Of a DNA stretch of 64,000 nucleotides, positions 1 through 12,200 are shown piece after piece. The stretch covers positions 27,376,474 to 27,440,473 of the forward strand of contig NC_058159.1 in NCBI RefSeq assembly GCF_020080835.1. Reading direction: 5' to 3'. Below the pieces are notes generated by a model that did no database searches, was not told where the DNA came from, and worked only from the letters and a program-made list of their open reading frames with translations. Position 1 is the first letter of the stretch, and the number at the start of each line of letters is the position of its first letter. The DNA is from Cotesia glomerata (taxonomy: Eukaryota; Arthropoda; Insecta; Hymenoptera; Braconidae). The position numbers and the translations under genes were made by a program.

Positions 1-91
1 TTTAATACATCATAAATTTATAAAATTGTCATAACCTGTTTATTTATACTAAACCTGTATGTATATATTGTATAATTTGCCATCACGCCTA

Positions 92-787
92 CACAGAAAG
101 AAAAATTTCTTGACTAGAGAACAAAATTCTTGGCTCAAGAAAATTTTCGGGTGCCTCAAGGAAGACCGAAGTTGTGTTGGCCGAAGAAAAAATTTTTCTT
201 GAAATTCTATTCTTGGTGGAAGTCATTTTTTCTTAATTCAAATTATCATAAATACTTGATACAATAAATTTTTATATTTGATCAAGAATTTTAGATATTT
301 TAGGGAAGCAGCGCCACCTACTTCAACTGAGATAAAAATTTTCTTACCTTGAGAAAATTTTTCTCTTGAATATTTGATACCCATTTTATATTATTTTAGC
401 GTGCAATTATCCATATTTAATGAAAAAAAAAATGATTCAATAATATTTGATCTTCCCGTTTGACATTTTAATTAATAAAAATATTAATGAAAATTTACTT
501 CTATCTTTATATTTAATTTTTTGGAGCAAGAGAGAAATTTTCTCAAGACAAGAAAATTTACTTCTATCAAGAACTAAATTTTTTGGAACAAGAGGCTGAA
601 TTTTTTGAAAACAAGACTTTCTGGACTTAAATAAATTTTCTTGGATCAAAATACGTATTTCTTAAAGCAAGAGAATTAATTTTGTTGGAAAAAGTGAAAT
701 TTCTTGTCAAAAAAAAATTTTTTTTCGCTCAAGAAAATAATTAGGAAGAAAAATATTTTCTTGGCTCAAGTGAACCTTTTTTCTGTG
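92..787. mobile_element. Family C foldback MITE, copy 1
   Basis: The element begins CACAGAAAGAAAAATTTC and ends in the matching inverted form ...TTTTTTCTGTG. It is flanked on both sides by TA (90-91 and 788-789), the duplication expected of Tc1/mariner-type elements. The interior is built from repeated CAAGAAAATTT / AAATTTTCTTG words in both orientations, so most of it can fold on itself. At 696 bp it is longer than the 242-bp copy at 40275, partly because of a less palindromic centre (about 150-330). No coding frame is visible, so any transposase must act from elsewhere. Confidence 0.6.
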
Positions 788-1029
788 TATATTTAAGCTT
801 TGACACAATTGAATAAATCTAAATCAAAAATTAAAGTTACTCAATATTCAAAAAAAAAATATTCTGAAAAAAAAAATTATTCAATAAATAAAAAGATATA
901 CTTACCTTGTAATTGACGATCTTGTTAAAAATTTAATACCAAAGTTTCTAGTTCGCTCAGGCGTAAAATTTTTTTTTCGTGAATAAATAAAACTGATCTG
1001 TACAATGTTAAATGTAAAATGTAAATTTT

Positions 1030-1730
1030 AAATGGTTAAAACAATAATAATAGAGATTATCACCATCAAGAGGAGTGATGGCTCTGAAAATGGATTAATC
1101 GTGGCTTTGTTTCGAAAGCGATTGCTCCCGATTAGGCGCCAAATCTCTGCTCTCTCCTATCGGTGTATCTCTGCTCGTTTAGCGGCATATCTAACCGGGG
1201 ATCGCGCTTTTTCCGAGTACCCATACTACGATACACATATGCATATATACTATATAGCACAACTTACACCAACAAAATTAGCTCTCATGCATAATACCAT
1301 AATCCGGAAAATAGTTAGCGTTAAAACTGCCAGCAGATGGAGCAGAGCAGAGCATTAAGAGTCATCTAATAGTAACTCTTAACTCGTAACTCCGTACATA
1401 TTGATCGGTCGGGTGGGTTGTTTGACGAGTGCGATCTCTTCCGTGGCATTACATCGGCGATCGCTTTCGAGTCCGATGGGCACGGCTCGATAGACCAAAC
1501 ACGCGATACACCCGACACGTACCCAACATAGAGCTACGGCGAATCGTCCGGGATTTAATTATGACGAATGAGGGGGGAAGGTTGTTACGACGAACGGTAG
1601 CTTCAGCCGTCTACGTCTACGTCCTCTCTCGATAAACAGCCATTTCCAATAGAAATAATAATTGCCGTCTCTCGCTGAGAGTAGATCGGTGAAACGTGTC
1701 GATGTCTACTTGATACACGTATCTGCTTGA
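1030..1730. other. G+C-richer single-copy island, no coding signature
   Basis: Base composition rises clearly above the A+T-rich surroundings and no repeat family seen elsewhere is present. Two frames (1032-1358 and 1429-1635, plus) lack stops for 108 and 68 codons, but they have no recognisable domain, are arginine-rich as random G+C-rich DNA would be, and lack supporting splice sites. It could be an intergenic regulatory block or part of an upstream gene's untranslated region. Confidence 0.3.
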
Positions 1731-1974
1731 TTAATGATTGTTAAGTCGTTGCGGCTCTTGCTCTCTATATAATACACCACTTTATATATATGTATATATA
1801 TGTACGATACTTGATATAAGTACATGCACATCCGCGCTGACGATTATGGTAATTTTCAATCACCAACTCCAGATATTTAACACACTTATCCGTACAAGAA
1901 TTTATAACTATTTATTATTCCATTTGTTCGCAAACAATTTAATCATTTATTAAAAAAACAAAATTTTTTTTTAA

Positions 1975-2331
1975 TATATTTAAATGATTAAATCTTGGGA
2001 ATTTGGACAATAAATAAAGATGTTAAATTGTAGGAATTGCAACATTTCGCTGATTTATTTCAGCTTCATCAGGCAAACTAAAAATAAAAATTATTTTTAG
2101 TTGATACAAATAATTGATATATAAAACAAAATAAATTAAAATAACAATAGTTACTCTTATGGTTATTTTAATTTATTTTGTTTTATGTGTCAATTATTTG
2201 TATTAATTAAAAATAATTTTTATTTTTAGTTTGCCTGATGAAGCTGAAATAAATCAGCGAAACGTTGCAATTCCTATAATTTAACATCTTCATTTATTGT
2301 CCAAATTCCCAAGATTTAATCATTTAAATAT
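1975..2331. mobile_element. Large foldback with hammerhead-like core in each arm
   Basis: Two arms of about 165-175 bp are near-perfect inverted copies around a short centre near 2140-2160. Each arm holds CTGATGA, an extra A, GCTGA, a 6-nt loop, TCAGC, then GAAAC (right arm, plus strand, 2235-2263) or GAAAT (left arm, minus strand, 2044-2072). This order resembles a hammerhead-ribozyme core with stem II, a feature known from Penelope-like retroelement termini. No matching stem I was found and the extra A breaks the canonical core, so catalysis is not claimed. The element may be two inverted Penelope-like ends or a MITE. Confidence 0.55.
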
Positions 2332-2394
2332 TTTAAAATATGGACGAGAACTTGAATATTGTTTTTAATATTTAATCAATTTCTTATTGAATTG

Positions 2395-2713
2395 AAAGTA
2401 CATCTATTAGTCGTTAATAAGTATTTATTATTAATATTAATTTAATTTTTTTTTTTTTTTTATAAGAAAATTACAAACAACTCTGGTCTAATAAAATTAT
2501 CTATTAAAGTTATGGGGTTATAAAAAGCGACAAATTAATATTTTTATGCTCACTTTCTATCCAATGGTCTAAAAAAATATTTATTAACTATACATAAATA
2601 TTTATTACCTGTTAATTGATCAAATCATCTAATATTAAAAAATGATTTATTAATTAATAATTTAATAATAATTATTATACTTCATTAAATATTAACAAAT
2701 CCTTTTATCAGTG
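2395..2713. mobile_element. Family B MITE remnant (right end)
   Basis: The right terminus AAATCCTTTTATCAGTG (ending 2713) matches the family B inverted repeat with one change. The interior has the family's TTAATAAATATTTATT words and a GGGTTATAAAAAG block (about 2515-2530) also found in the long copies near 7425 and 18577. No left terminus was found, so the copy is truncated or the left end was lost near the preceding foldback. Confidence 0.45.
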
Positions 2714-4040
2714 CATTCAAATTTTATTCACACTTTATATATTTTTTTAAATTTTATTGCTTCTTAATTGTCCATCAATTATCTGAGAAGTACTTTTTTC
2801 AGGGTATCGCCCATACCCATCTCCATTTTGGTAATAAAATTTTTACAGCTTTTTTATTTACTCAGATTGTAATCGATTTTTTCGAGATAAAATTCGTTTT
2901 CCAATCCGAGGAATTCTCCTTTTTATTTATTGGGAAGAATTTTTTGTTACTGCTCCTACGTCCAATATAAAAAAAATATACATAAGTGGCATCTGATTTA
3001 GAGTCTTTCGAAGAAAGTAATTAACAAAACTGAACTTACTAAATAAATAAATAAATAAATAAAACTATTATTCTTAACGTCCTTAAAAATTTAACTATTA
3101 AAAACTCAAATGTTATAGAATATATAATTTAGAAAATTTTTATTCCTGCATAATTAGTTTATTTTTACTCACAAATATATTGTTTTTAAGTAAAAGCTAT
3201 TACGATCATTGTCAATAAGATAATCTTAAAAGAACTTCAAGTACAAGGACAATTATATTTATTTTCATGACACAACAGAGTTCCGATCGGTGACTCAAAA
3301 CCAATATAATCTCTTCCTCGTTCACTTAGCCATAAAAACAATTTTATCAGCAGCTATAATAATTTTTCTCAATATCAGTATTTATATTTTATTAACTAAG
3401 TGATGATGCAGAATAAATAAAATAAAGAAAAGAAACGTTGAATCAGATTAAGAGCGTAGGTGAAGTACTGAGCTTTAAATAATGCATTAGTGTTTCCATT
3501 AACCACTCAATTTAATTTTTTAATCGATAATACTTCCATTGATCATTAAATTTATTTTTTTTATAAAACAATAACAAATTGACTAATTAAAATCGATTTT
3601 TTGATAAAAAATATTTTAATTAACCATTAAATTTAATTTTTGAATAAAAAATTTTTCCGTTAACTATTAAATTATTTTTTGAGTGAATCATATTTTCATT
3701 AACTATCAAATTAAATTTTTTCGATTAATTCCGTCTTTAATTATTAAATTTTTTTTTTTTATAGAAAAATAAAAAGTTGACTCATTAAAATAAATTTTTA
3801 TTGGAAAATATTTCCATTAATTATTAATTTTAATTAAAAAAAAATTTATTTTCATTCATAATTTAATTTTTCTCTTAATTTAATGATTATATCTCATTTT
3901 TTTATAGATAAATAAAAAACTGACTTATTAAAATAAATTTTTATTGGAAAGTATTTTCATTGATTATTAATTTTAATTGAAAAAAAATTTATTTTAATTT
4001 ATAATTTAATTTTTTCATGAAAAAAATTAACTTAAACGAA
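2714..4040. repeat. A+T-rich DNA with degenerate direct repeats
   Basis: From about 3480 to 4020 variants of ATTAACTATTAAATTTAATTTTT recur, with two clearer copies of a roughly 180-bp block (about 3760-3840 and 3905-4010) sharing AAAATAAATTTTTATTGGAAA. The part before 3480 holds nothing I can identify apart from a short (AATA)n run near 3042-3062. Confidence 0.4.
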
Positions 4041-4043
4041 TTC

Positions 4044-4159
4044 GGCTGCCCAATTTCAAAACACAGTAACTAACATTTAGAAATTTCTTAAAATTTTTCT
4101 TATTAAAAAAAATTAGGTATAAAAATTTTGCAGTTACTATGTTTTAAAATTGAGCAGCC
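4044..4159. mobile_element. Short foldback MITE with GGCTGC ends
   Basis: The ends GGCTGCCCAATTTCAAAACA and the inverse of GGCTGCTCAATTTTAAAACA form a near-perfect 28-bp terminal inverted repeat around a 60-bp A+T centre. The flanks are A+T-rich (AATTC on the left, AAATT on the right), so the target duplication is unclear. No second copy was recognised in the window. Confidence 0.5.
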
Positions 4160-4289
4160 AAATTAATGTATTATTTTGCCATTAAAAGTTTTGCAAACCG
4201 AATTCAATAAAAAATAGCGGAGTAGTTAAATCATTTTGATGATTAGTCATTGCAATTAAATATCCTGAATAATCATCATATCAGGCATC

Positions 4290-4680
4290 AGGCGGGCAAC
4301 GACTCTTTGCAAAAGTATATATATATATATATATAACATATAATATCGTATAACAATCTGAAACCGGTTGTGTTGGGATAAGGCCCCTCTTATCGAATGA
4401 TTCTCCCGCCTGATGTACAGGGCCACGTGCGGCCCGATTGGGAATGTGCCTCGCAATAAATTAGTACAAGACCTCACTACTCGCGGATGAGCCGGCCCGA
4501 ACCCAACAAGAGGTATATCGGTATATAGGTAAATATATGGTAGTAATATAAATATATTGAGAGCCAGAGCCAGAGGTAGAAACAGTGAAGAGCCTCAAGG
4601 AAATTCGACTCTTGTTGTTTTTACGGATGAATAAAATCTCAATTACTGTCATCCAATCCATGACGAGGTTATTCACTTTT
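4290..4680. other. G+C-richer single-copy island
   Basis: A block of ordinary composition set in A+T-rich DNA, with no repeat family and no credible coding frame. Short (TA)n runs occur near 4318-4334. The remaining 4680-5270 is A+T-rich and holds nothing I recognise. Confidence 0.25.
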
Positions 4681-5694
4681 TTATATATTATTGTATTATT
4701 ATTATCATTACAGATACTGTCTTTTTTTTAATTATTTCTGTTTAATCAAAATGACAGGCTAGATCTTTTCAAGCCCGTTATTAGATCATCACGTTGTTGT
4801 GATTTTAGCTTCTACTCTCTGGACCCAAACGGCTTGAATATTCAAAGAGCTTGTCTCAGTAATTTTAATAACTTGTCAACCGTGAAGACAATAAAATTTA
4901 TTTTTTAAAATATTTTATCTACAACAAAAATTTAAAGTCTTTTAATTTTAATTACTGCATTAATATAAATCATACTCTGTATTATTTTTACACCATTAGT
5001 GTTTGGAATTTTCTCAGCTTAAATAATTTACACTACACCGGTTATACCTGTATGATATTTAGTATAATTAATTCCAATCATTTAACAGGATGCAGAATCA
5101 CTAAAGTAAAAAAGTTAATTAGTAGATCACTAATTGCGGCTGCAATACTGTAGTTCTTTACAACTTCCTTGGGGTCTAAAACTAAAAATATAATTAATAA
5201 AATCTTCCAATTTAGTGTAAATTATATTTCACTGTGCTGCAACTACTTGTAGTGTAGGAATGTGCACCTACACAGAAAAAAAATGTTCTTGAATCAAGTA
5301 TATAATTTTGAGGAACTTAATATTCTTGATTTGGATAGAAAAATTTTTGATTTAAGGAAATTTTTCTTGATTTAAGAAATCATTTCTTAGTATTAAAAAA
5401 ATATTTCTTAGTATTTAAGAAATATTTCTTAAATACACTGATAGAAGGATTTATTAACTATTAATAATTTAATTTATTTGAAGACAATTATTTAATTTAT
5501 TAAATTTTAATAAATAATTTTTAACATTTAATAAATATTTATTTGGGAGGAAAGTACGTTTATTAATAGTTAATAAGTATTTATTAATAGTTAACAAATA
5601 TTTATTAACAGTTAATAAATATTTTGTTGAGTAAATTTGTTTACTTTTCAAGATTGCTTATAAACAAAAATCATCTTTATAAATTTTTTGCATG

Positions 5695-6173
5695 TGTGGA
5701 GGTCATATCTTCCACCCACTCCTGGGTAATTTAATTATTATTATTTATTATTATTATTACTAAATTGTCTATAATTATTTAATTATTATTATTTATAATT
5801 ATTAATATTATTTCATTAGTATTATTATATTATTTAAGTAGTATCATTTATGTTTATTAATATTATTTCATTATTATTATTATCATCATATAATTATTTC
5901 GTTAATTATTATTATTATTCATTCGTAATAGTTAATTAATATAGTTATTATTTAAGTTGTAGATTTTTCGACAATGTTATTAAGATTTTGTTAAAAAAGT
6001 TTCAGTTGTGTCGCATCACCATAAATTATACTAGATTATAATTTACTTGGTGATGCCAAGCAACTGATAGAGTATAGTCTGCTGCAAGAACATTTTGGGA
6101 AATTTTATTTTATTGTAATTGAATTACAAGTAGTAAAATTCACATTTGCAGCTGACGAGACCCTAATAAAATA
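5695..6173. repeat. Dispersed repeat E, copy 1
   Basis: Begins TGTGGAGGTCATATCTTCC and ends near GAGACCCTAATAAAATA. The second copy at 21573-21952 shares both ends and the inner block AGTTGTGTCGCATCACCA, while the ATT-rich centre varies. The TG start and an AATAAA just before the end recall a solo long terminal repeat, but no matching target duplication was found at either copy, so the class is open. The whole 5695-7273 block is bounded by CATG on both sides (5691-5694 and 7274-7277). Confidence 0.5.
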
Positions 6174-6363
6174 TATTGTAATAAGATTAAAAATATGTAA
6201 AATTTGTTTGTAAGAAGCTTAAGGGTTTTTCCTAAATATTTCCGTAAAAATATTCTCAATAACGTACATTTTTCTAAAGAGCAATTAAGGGATTAAAAAC
6301 TCTTGTCGCCTGGCCAGTGACCGGACCCAAGACCTCACTAATTGCTCTCTATACCTATACCTC

Positions 6364-6365
<2 letters not shown>

Positions 6366-6406
<41 letters not shown>
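6366..6406 (+). repeat. (CT)n microsatellite
   Basis: An uninterrupted run of CT dinucleotides grading into CTAT. Confidence 0.95.
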
Positions 6407-6414
<8 letters not shown>

Positions 6415-6473
6415 CTTTTAACTAAAATACTTCTACTTCTATAATTTGTATGTACCTTGAGAATCTATCCTGT

Positions 6474-7020
6474 ACACACATAAAAACGATTTTGTTGAGA
6501 TAACAAAAGACGGGATAACTGAAAAAAATGTTATGGTAACAAATGAGTGTAGTTATAGTAACAAATCCATTAGTCGCATTAACAAAATATTTCAAGTTGT
6601 ACTAACAAACCAATCTGTTAAATCACCAAATCAATTTTTTGTCCTAACGATAATTGTTTTATTGCAATAACAAAACTAATTTGTTGCTAAAATATTTTCC
6701 AAATCAGATATCGCTGATTATAGGATATTTTTAAATTATGGATTTTTATGAAATTTATTAAAAATTTATTTGTTATTTTAATAGAATAATTTTGCTGTTT
6801 CAACAAAAAAAAATTGTTATACCAACTAAATTATTTTGTCGAATCTACTTAAAGATTTTGTTATGGAAACCAATTTGTTTTGTTGTTATAAAACATCAAT
6901 AACTTGCTATAACCTAAATTTTGTTATTTTAACATATAATTTGTTATCTCTATGTTAACAAATGCATTTGTTACTAGAACATATCTTAGGTTATTTTAAC
7001 GAAATTTTTTTCTGCGTGCA
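6474..7020. mobile_element. MITE K with AACAAA-rich interior
   Basis: The ends ACACACATAAAAACGATTTT and the inverse of GCACGCAGAAAAAAATTTCG form an imperfect 30-bp terminal inverted repeat. TGTAC stands outside each end (6471-6475 and 7023-7027), a possible 5-bp duplication that partly overlaps the termini. The interior repeats TAACAAA / TTTGTTA words in both directions. A minus/plus frame here (6962-7153) is incidental. Confidence 0.4.
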
Positions 7021-7847
7021 CATGTACTTACTTATATCAATTTTCCATACTTACGTACAACTACGTACTCCTACAACTACGTACTCCTTAATTAAGAGGT
7101 CGGAGACCGAGATGGACACTTTAAGAAATTCAGTTCGACCGAGTGACCCCTAAGCTTCATACCACATTTTTAGCAACCTCGTACACGCGTGTAAATTTAA
7201 GTTCTTTAAATAAAATATTGTAAGAATATCTCCGTGCATTTCACTTAAATAATCAACGCCCTTACTTCCCAAACATGAATTATTTTACATTCTAATAACG
7301 TTTATTGTAACATACCGAATTCTATCACAGCTAATATAATTATCTTTTATAGTTTTAAATATTGAAGACGTTAATTTATTAAGTGAATTTAATTATTATC
7401 ATCTATTCCAGCTATAGGGTTATAAAAAGTATCAAAATAAAATTGCTATTTTTGCTTTTTATTTTAAATATTTGTTAACAGTTAATAAATATTAATTAGC
7501 CATTAATAATTATTCATTGATAATTAATAAACTGTACTTAATAGTTACTTATTAACTGTTAATAAATGGTATTTCATAAATAATTGATCAACTGTTAATA
7601 AATATTTATTAAATCCTATGATATTAAAAAATTATTTATTAACAGTTAATAAAGCATATTAAATATAAACAAATCATTCTATCAGTGTGCTAAGAAATTA
7701 TGTTTAAGAAGTGATTTCTTAAATACAAAGAAATCTTCTTAAATACTAAGAAATTCTTCGATTAGTGCAGACAATTACCGTCTTCAAAATTATATTCTTG
7801 GTTCACGAATTTTTCTCTTGAATCAAGTTAATTTTTTTTTCAGTGTA

Positions 7848-9560
7848 GTTTATAAAAATGTTAAAAATTTCAAATTTTAAATAAAAAATCATTTATCAAT
7901 GATAGAAATAAAATTGAAAAATTACAAAAAACTTTAAATTTCTTTGAAATATTTCAAATCTTAACTCATTAATTTCAAGTTTTTGTTTATATTAGAAGAA
8001 TGAGTAAATGAAAAATTTTAAAAGATAAGACATTATTTTTTCATTTAAAGATTTACTTTATTTATCTTTTTAGTTCCAAATATTGATAATATGTCGTGTT
8101 AAATTATAAAATACATATTTTTATCCGTATACAGAAAACAATTTTTTTTAAATATTTTTTTAAGTCAAAAAAATTGTTCTTTCTGTGTAAATTGCGCAAA
8201 AGTTAATATATTTTAATTTAAATAATTTTCAATCATGATCTGTAACAATAAAACGTGAGAAAACAAAAAAAAATCACTTAATATATTAAGATAAGTTATG
8301 TCTTAAGTGACTTTTATTAGAAAGGTCGGAGCATTAAAGATTCAAAAAATAATATAATTATGATTATGAAGACCATAGTCTTATATAGTAAGTACCATAT
8401 TTAACATTCCACGGGTTTATGTTATTGTATTGTTTATGGTAGTTATTAAAAAAGACAATAAAATAATAATAAGACAATAATTATGAGAAAAAGTTGTTCA
8501 TATCACTTATTATTACACATATGGGCAGTAAATAGTACGTATAGAGGAATAATATAGGAATAGTTCTCGAAGAAAAAGGTACCTCCTTTTATTTGAAACG
8601 CTTTAGCTGAGCACCGGAGATGATACTCATCCGGCTATTCTGCTCGAATTAATATAATATAAAAGAACAAAACCGTCTTTGCTTACTACTTCTCCTTGAT
8701 ATGAGCTTAGTCTGCGTAATATTATGGTAGATTATTTAAAAGTGAATTAAAAAGGTTATTTCTGCGATACTTACGGAAAGTCCGTGAAATCAATTTTAAG
8801 TCAGAGAGTTGTAATTTATAATTTCAATGTCTCGCGTCTGGGCTCGGTGTGATCTGCCATGCAGGGAATAACAACAATATTTTATATTGTAGATTGTAAA
8901 TAATAATAAAAGTGGAGCTGATGTGAATAGAAAAAAATAATAATAAAAAGTTGGAGTAATATAAAGCCGAGCAGAGGATGAGAGGAAGAACATACGCTGA
9001 AGAAGAGGAACCTCTCAACCTTGGTCTCCTCCCGACGAGAATCCACGGCATTTAATCTGGGAGCAACATCATCATAGCATGGATCGTGTCTACACTATTA
9101 TTAGAGCCAGAAGGCTGAGTTGTAACGCTACGCTACCGGTTTTTCTACGTTAGACCAACACAGCTTCACTAGTTTTTATTTTTTAATCTACTATATAATA
9201 CTATAACTCAATTTATCTTTTTTTTTTACTTTAAATTCGATTTAACTAAATTATAAAAGCTGCTTATCCTATCATCTTGGTCCTTGTCCCCGCATTTCTT
9301 CACCCCATTCTTCATCCTACCCAACCATTTTTTTTCATTTTTTATTTCTATTCATGTACGATATTATTTATCTTTTTTTAAAATTCGGTGGACAAAATTT
9401 TGATTAATTTCTTTTTGGTACTGCTGAGTTTTGGGATAGAATTAATGGATGGTTTGGATAATTAAGAAGACATGAATAGATTTTCATTAAAGCCTAATAT
9501 AGGATAATTCTAGTCTAGGGAATGAAAAAAAAAAAAAAAAATTAGGAAAACGGTTGACCC
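7848..9560. other. Unassigned A+T-rich DNA with an island at 8560-9160
   Basis: Apart from poly-A/T runs, nothing recognisable. The 8560-9160 part is G+C-richer, single-copy and without coding signal (short minus-strand frames at 8796-9051 overlap each other and are low-complexity). Confidence 0.25.
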
Positions 9561-9576
9561 TAAAGGCCATCCCTGC

Positions 9577-10563
9577 AACTTCCCGCTAATTCCGTTAATA
9601 CCTGGCCGCTTTTTTGAGCTCTTCGAGCTCAAAAGTACAATCTGTGTGTTGTTTTAAGCTCTCCGAGCTCAAAAAGATACCTTTTCTATGCTTTTGAGCT
9701 CTTTGAGCTCAAAAGTCTGATAGAAGTTTCATGGAACACTATTTTTTGAATGTTCATACCGCAATAACTTTTGAATGAATGAACCGATTTTTACGCGGTT
9801 GGCGGCATTCTACGTAGTTTTTTAAGCCTTATAAATAATTTCTAAGTTTCAATTGGTCAAACTAGAAATTTCGGAGTAACTCTGAAAAAACACTTTTTTC
9901 GGTTTTCTTTCGTTCACGATATCTCTCGAACGAATCAACCGATTTTGACCAGCTTGGTGGCAATCGACGTGGTTTTATGATGTTAAGAGCTGATTAGTTT
10001 TTGAAATCGATCGGTAGAGCTGTTTGAAAGTTATTCCAAAAAATGTCGAAGTTATGTTGAAAAAATCCTTATTTCCAAATATTTCGTCGAGGATATCTCT
10101 CGAACTAATCAACCGATTTCCACGTTTTCGGCGGCAATCGACGCGGTTTTTTAACCTCTGAAATTATTCTATATCATCAAAAACGATCCGAGAAGAAATG
10201 ACGAAGTTATGTGAAAAAAACAGTTTTTTCGGTTTTTTTCGGTTTTATTTCGTTCACGCTATCTCTCGAACGAATCAACCGATTTTGACCGGATTAGCGC
10301 CGATCGGCGTGGTTTTTTGACGTTAAGAGCTGATTAGTTTTTGAAATTGATCGATCGAGCCGTTTAAAAGATATTCCAAAAAAACCACTTTCAAAAATGA
10401 TTTTTTTCTAATTTTTTTTGAGATTTTTCAAAATTTCTCAAAATCTATCGGTCCGAATCGGTTCAAATTCTCAGGAAATCTAAGTTTGGCGAAGCCCTTT
10501 CGAATGGCACCAACCGCGATGAAATCGGTTCAACCGTTCAAAAGTTATAAGTGATTCACATAC

Positions 10564-10660
<97 letters not shown>

Positions 10661-10807
10661 GACATAGTGACAACCTCGCGGGGATAGTCAGGGAAGCTTC
10701 CTGTGACCTTCAAACGTCGAGATCTGATGAAAACTCGATTTTTGCAAAACGGGGTGAAAACAATAACTTCCCGATTTTTGAAAATCTGAGATTTTTAGCG
10801 GGAAGTT
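9577..10807. mobile_element. Element H with AACTTCCCGCTAA ends
   Basis: The 13-bp ends AACTTCCCGCTAA (9577-9589) and TTAGCGGGAAGTT (10795-10807) are exact inverted repeats. Inside are three small hairpins built on GAGCTC..GAGCTC (about 9615, 9660 and 9700). Four diverged direct copies of a roughly 170-bp unit follow (starting near 9750, 9920, 10095 and 10261), each with CTCGAACGAATCAACCGATT or a variant. Next come an (AC)n tract and a terminal hairpin using a second AACTTCCCG at 10764. There is no protein frame, so it is non-autonomous; its class is not recognised. Confidence 0.6.
10566..10656 (+). repeat. (AC)n microsatellite inside element H
   Basis: About 45 uninterrupted AC dinucleotides. 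Confidence 0.95.
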
Positions 10808-11739
10808 AAAAAATGAAAAGTCGGTATTAGATATTTTAATATTTTTTTTGGTTTTGTAATCTGATTTTTTAAAAAATTTATTGACGAATTTTATTTACAA
10901 GTATTCGGATTGAGAAACTACTTGGGAAATCCTGTATGCAAATTGAAGAAATTCCAATCAAATAATTCATATCGTGACTAATGGAGAAATCATTGGGATA
11001 TTTTTTTTTTATTTCATTAATTATTGAAGTTTTTATGATAAAAAGTAGGTCTTGGTTGAAGAAAATATATTTATATTTAATTTGTTATAATTTTATCATT
11101 TTTTAAAATTAATAGATGATAAATTTTAGTTACAAATTAAGATATTAATATTTATAATATAATTAAATAATATTGAAATAAAAAGAAATTTTTTTTCCTT
11201 TATAATTTAGTTACAAATTTTCAAAAATTTCCTGAGATTTGTAAATTTTTTTTACAGTACGCAAATTTCTCACAGAAAAATCAATACAATAATTTAAAGA
11301 TTTACATTCTTAAATATTTTTAAAATAATCCTATAAACTAATAAACCAATTAATTTATCAAGACCAATACTTTCCCATTAGAAGAAAGTAGTAATTAATA
11401 ACCCAAATTCCAACACTGAAACAATACAAATTTCCAATCACACTACACATATAAATAAAAATGACATAGAATTTCCTTTAAGCGTCGTAAAATACTAAAA
11501 TAAAAATATGATAGTGAAACTAACAAATATCTATCAATTTTTTTGGTATTTTTATTACAACTCAATTAATATAAAAAATTTTTGATCAAAAAATTAAAGA
11601 AATCTACAAATGCAAACTTTTTAAAAGTAGTTTTTTTTTTTTAATTATTTATCTGAAATAAAATAGAAAAAAATTATCAGATGTCTTCTGATTTACTTAT
11701 AAAAATTAAATTAGCTGACATCTGAAAATTAAAAAATTT

Positions 11740-12200
11740 TTTTTTTTTAGAAAAAATTATTACAAAAAAATTAAAAGAAAAACAATTAAAAATTTTTGAA
11801 CGTCGTTTAATTTGAATAAAAATTAATTGAGCAGATATTTGATAGTTTTAAAAATTTTTATAACAAATAAATTATGGCAATATAAAATTAGAAAAAAATT
11901 GACATGTAGAAATTTAAAAAAATTAAAAGAAAAACAATAAAAAATTTTTAAACCTCGGTTAATTTCAATGAAAATTAATTGAGCAGATGTTTGATAGTTT
12001 TAAAAATTTTTGTAATAAATAAATTATGGCAATATAAAATCAGAAAAAAATTGACATGTAGAAATTTAAAAAAATTAAAAGAAAAACAATAAAAAATTTT
12101 TAAACCTCGGTTAATTTCAATGAAAATTAATTGAGCAGATGTTTGATAGTTTTAAAAATTTTTGTAATAAATAAATTATAGCAAAATAAAATTATAAAAA
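11740..12200 (+). repeat. 152-bp tandem repeat, about three copies
   Basis: ATTATGGCAATATAAAAT recurs at 11871 and 12023 and, with changes, at 12175, giving an exact period of 152 bp. Each unit also contains AATTAATTGAGCAGAT and AAAAGAAAAACAAT. The first unit is the most diverged and the last two nearly identical, which suggests recent duplication. Confidence 0.75.

Larger units (their letters stand above)
5436..7687. mobile_element. Family B MITE, long copy, nested in family C
   Basis: Starts CACTGATAGAAGGATTT after TA (5434-5435) and ends AAATCATTCTATCAGTG at 7687, followed by TG where TA is expected. The interior (TTAATAAATATTTATTAACAG words, then CTATAGGGTTATAAAAAG near 7415-7435) matches the copy at 17472. 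A block at 5695-7273 is absent from that copy, so it is a later insertion. There is no transposase frame. Confidence 0.6.
5271..7845. mobile_element. Family C MITE, copy 2, interrupted by family B
   Basis: The left end CACAGAAAAAAAATGTTC follows TA at 5269-5270. The right end ...TTTTTTTTTCAGTG (ending 7845) is followed by TA at 7846-7847. The two halves, 5271-5435 and 7688-7845, carry the CTTGAATCAAG / CTTGATTTAAG words of this family and are separated by a complete family B element. This gives a relative age: C landed first, then B. Confidence 0.55.

Noticed and set aside
900..912. Minus-strand donor AAG|GTAAGTATATC
   Set aside because: No exon-like sequence or acceptor partner on the minus strand nearby.
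5695..7273. Complete LTR retrotransposon
   Set aside because: No second terminal repeat, no gag/pol remnant and no primer-binding site; only repeat E recurs elsewhere.
10566..10656. CRISPR-like or satellite array
   Set aside because: A plain AC dinucleotide tract; no repeat-spacer structure exists anywhere in the window.
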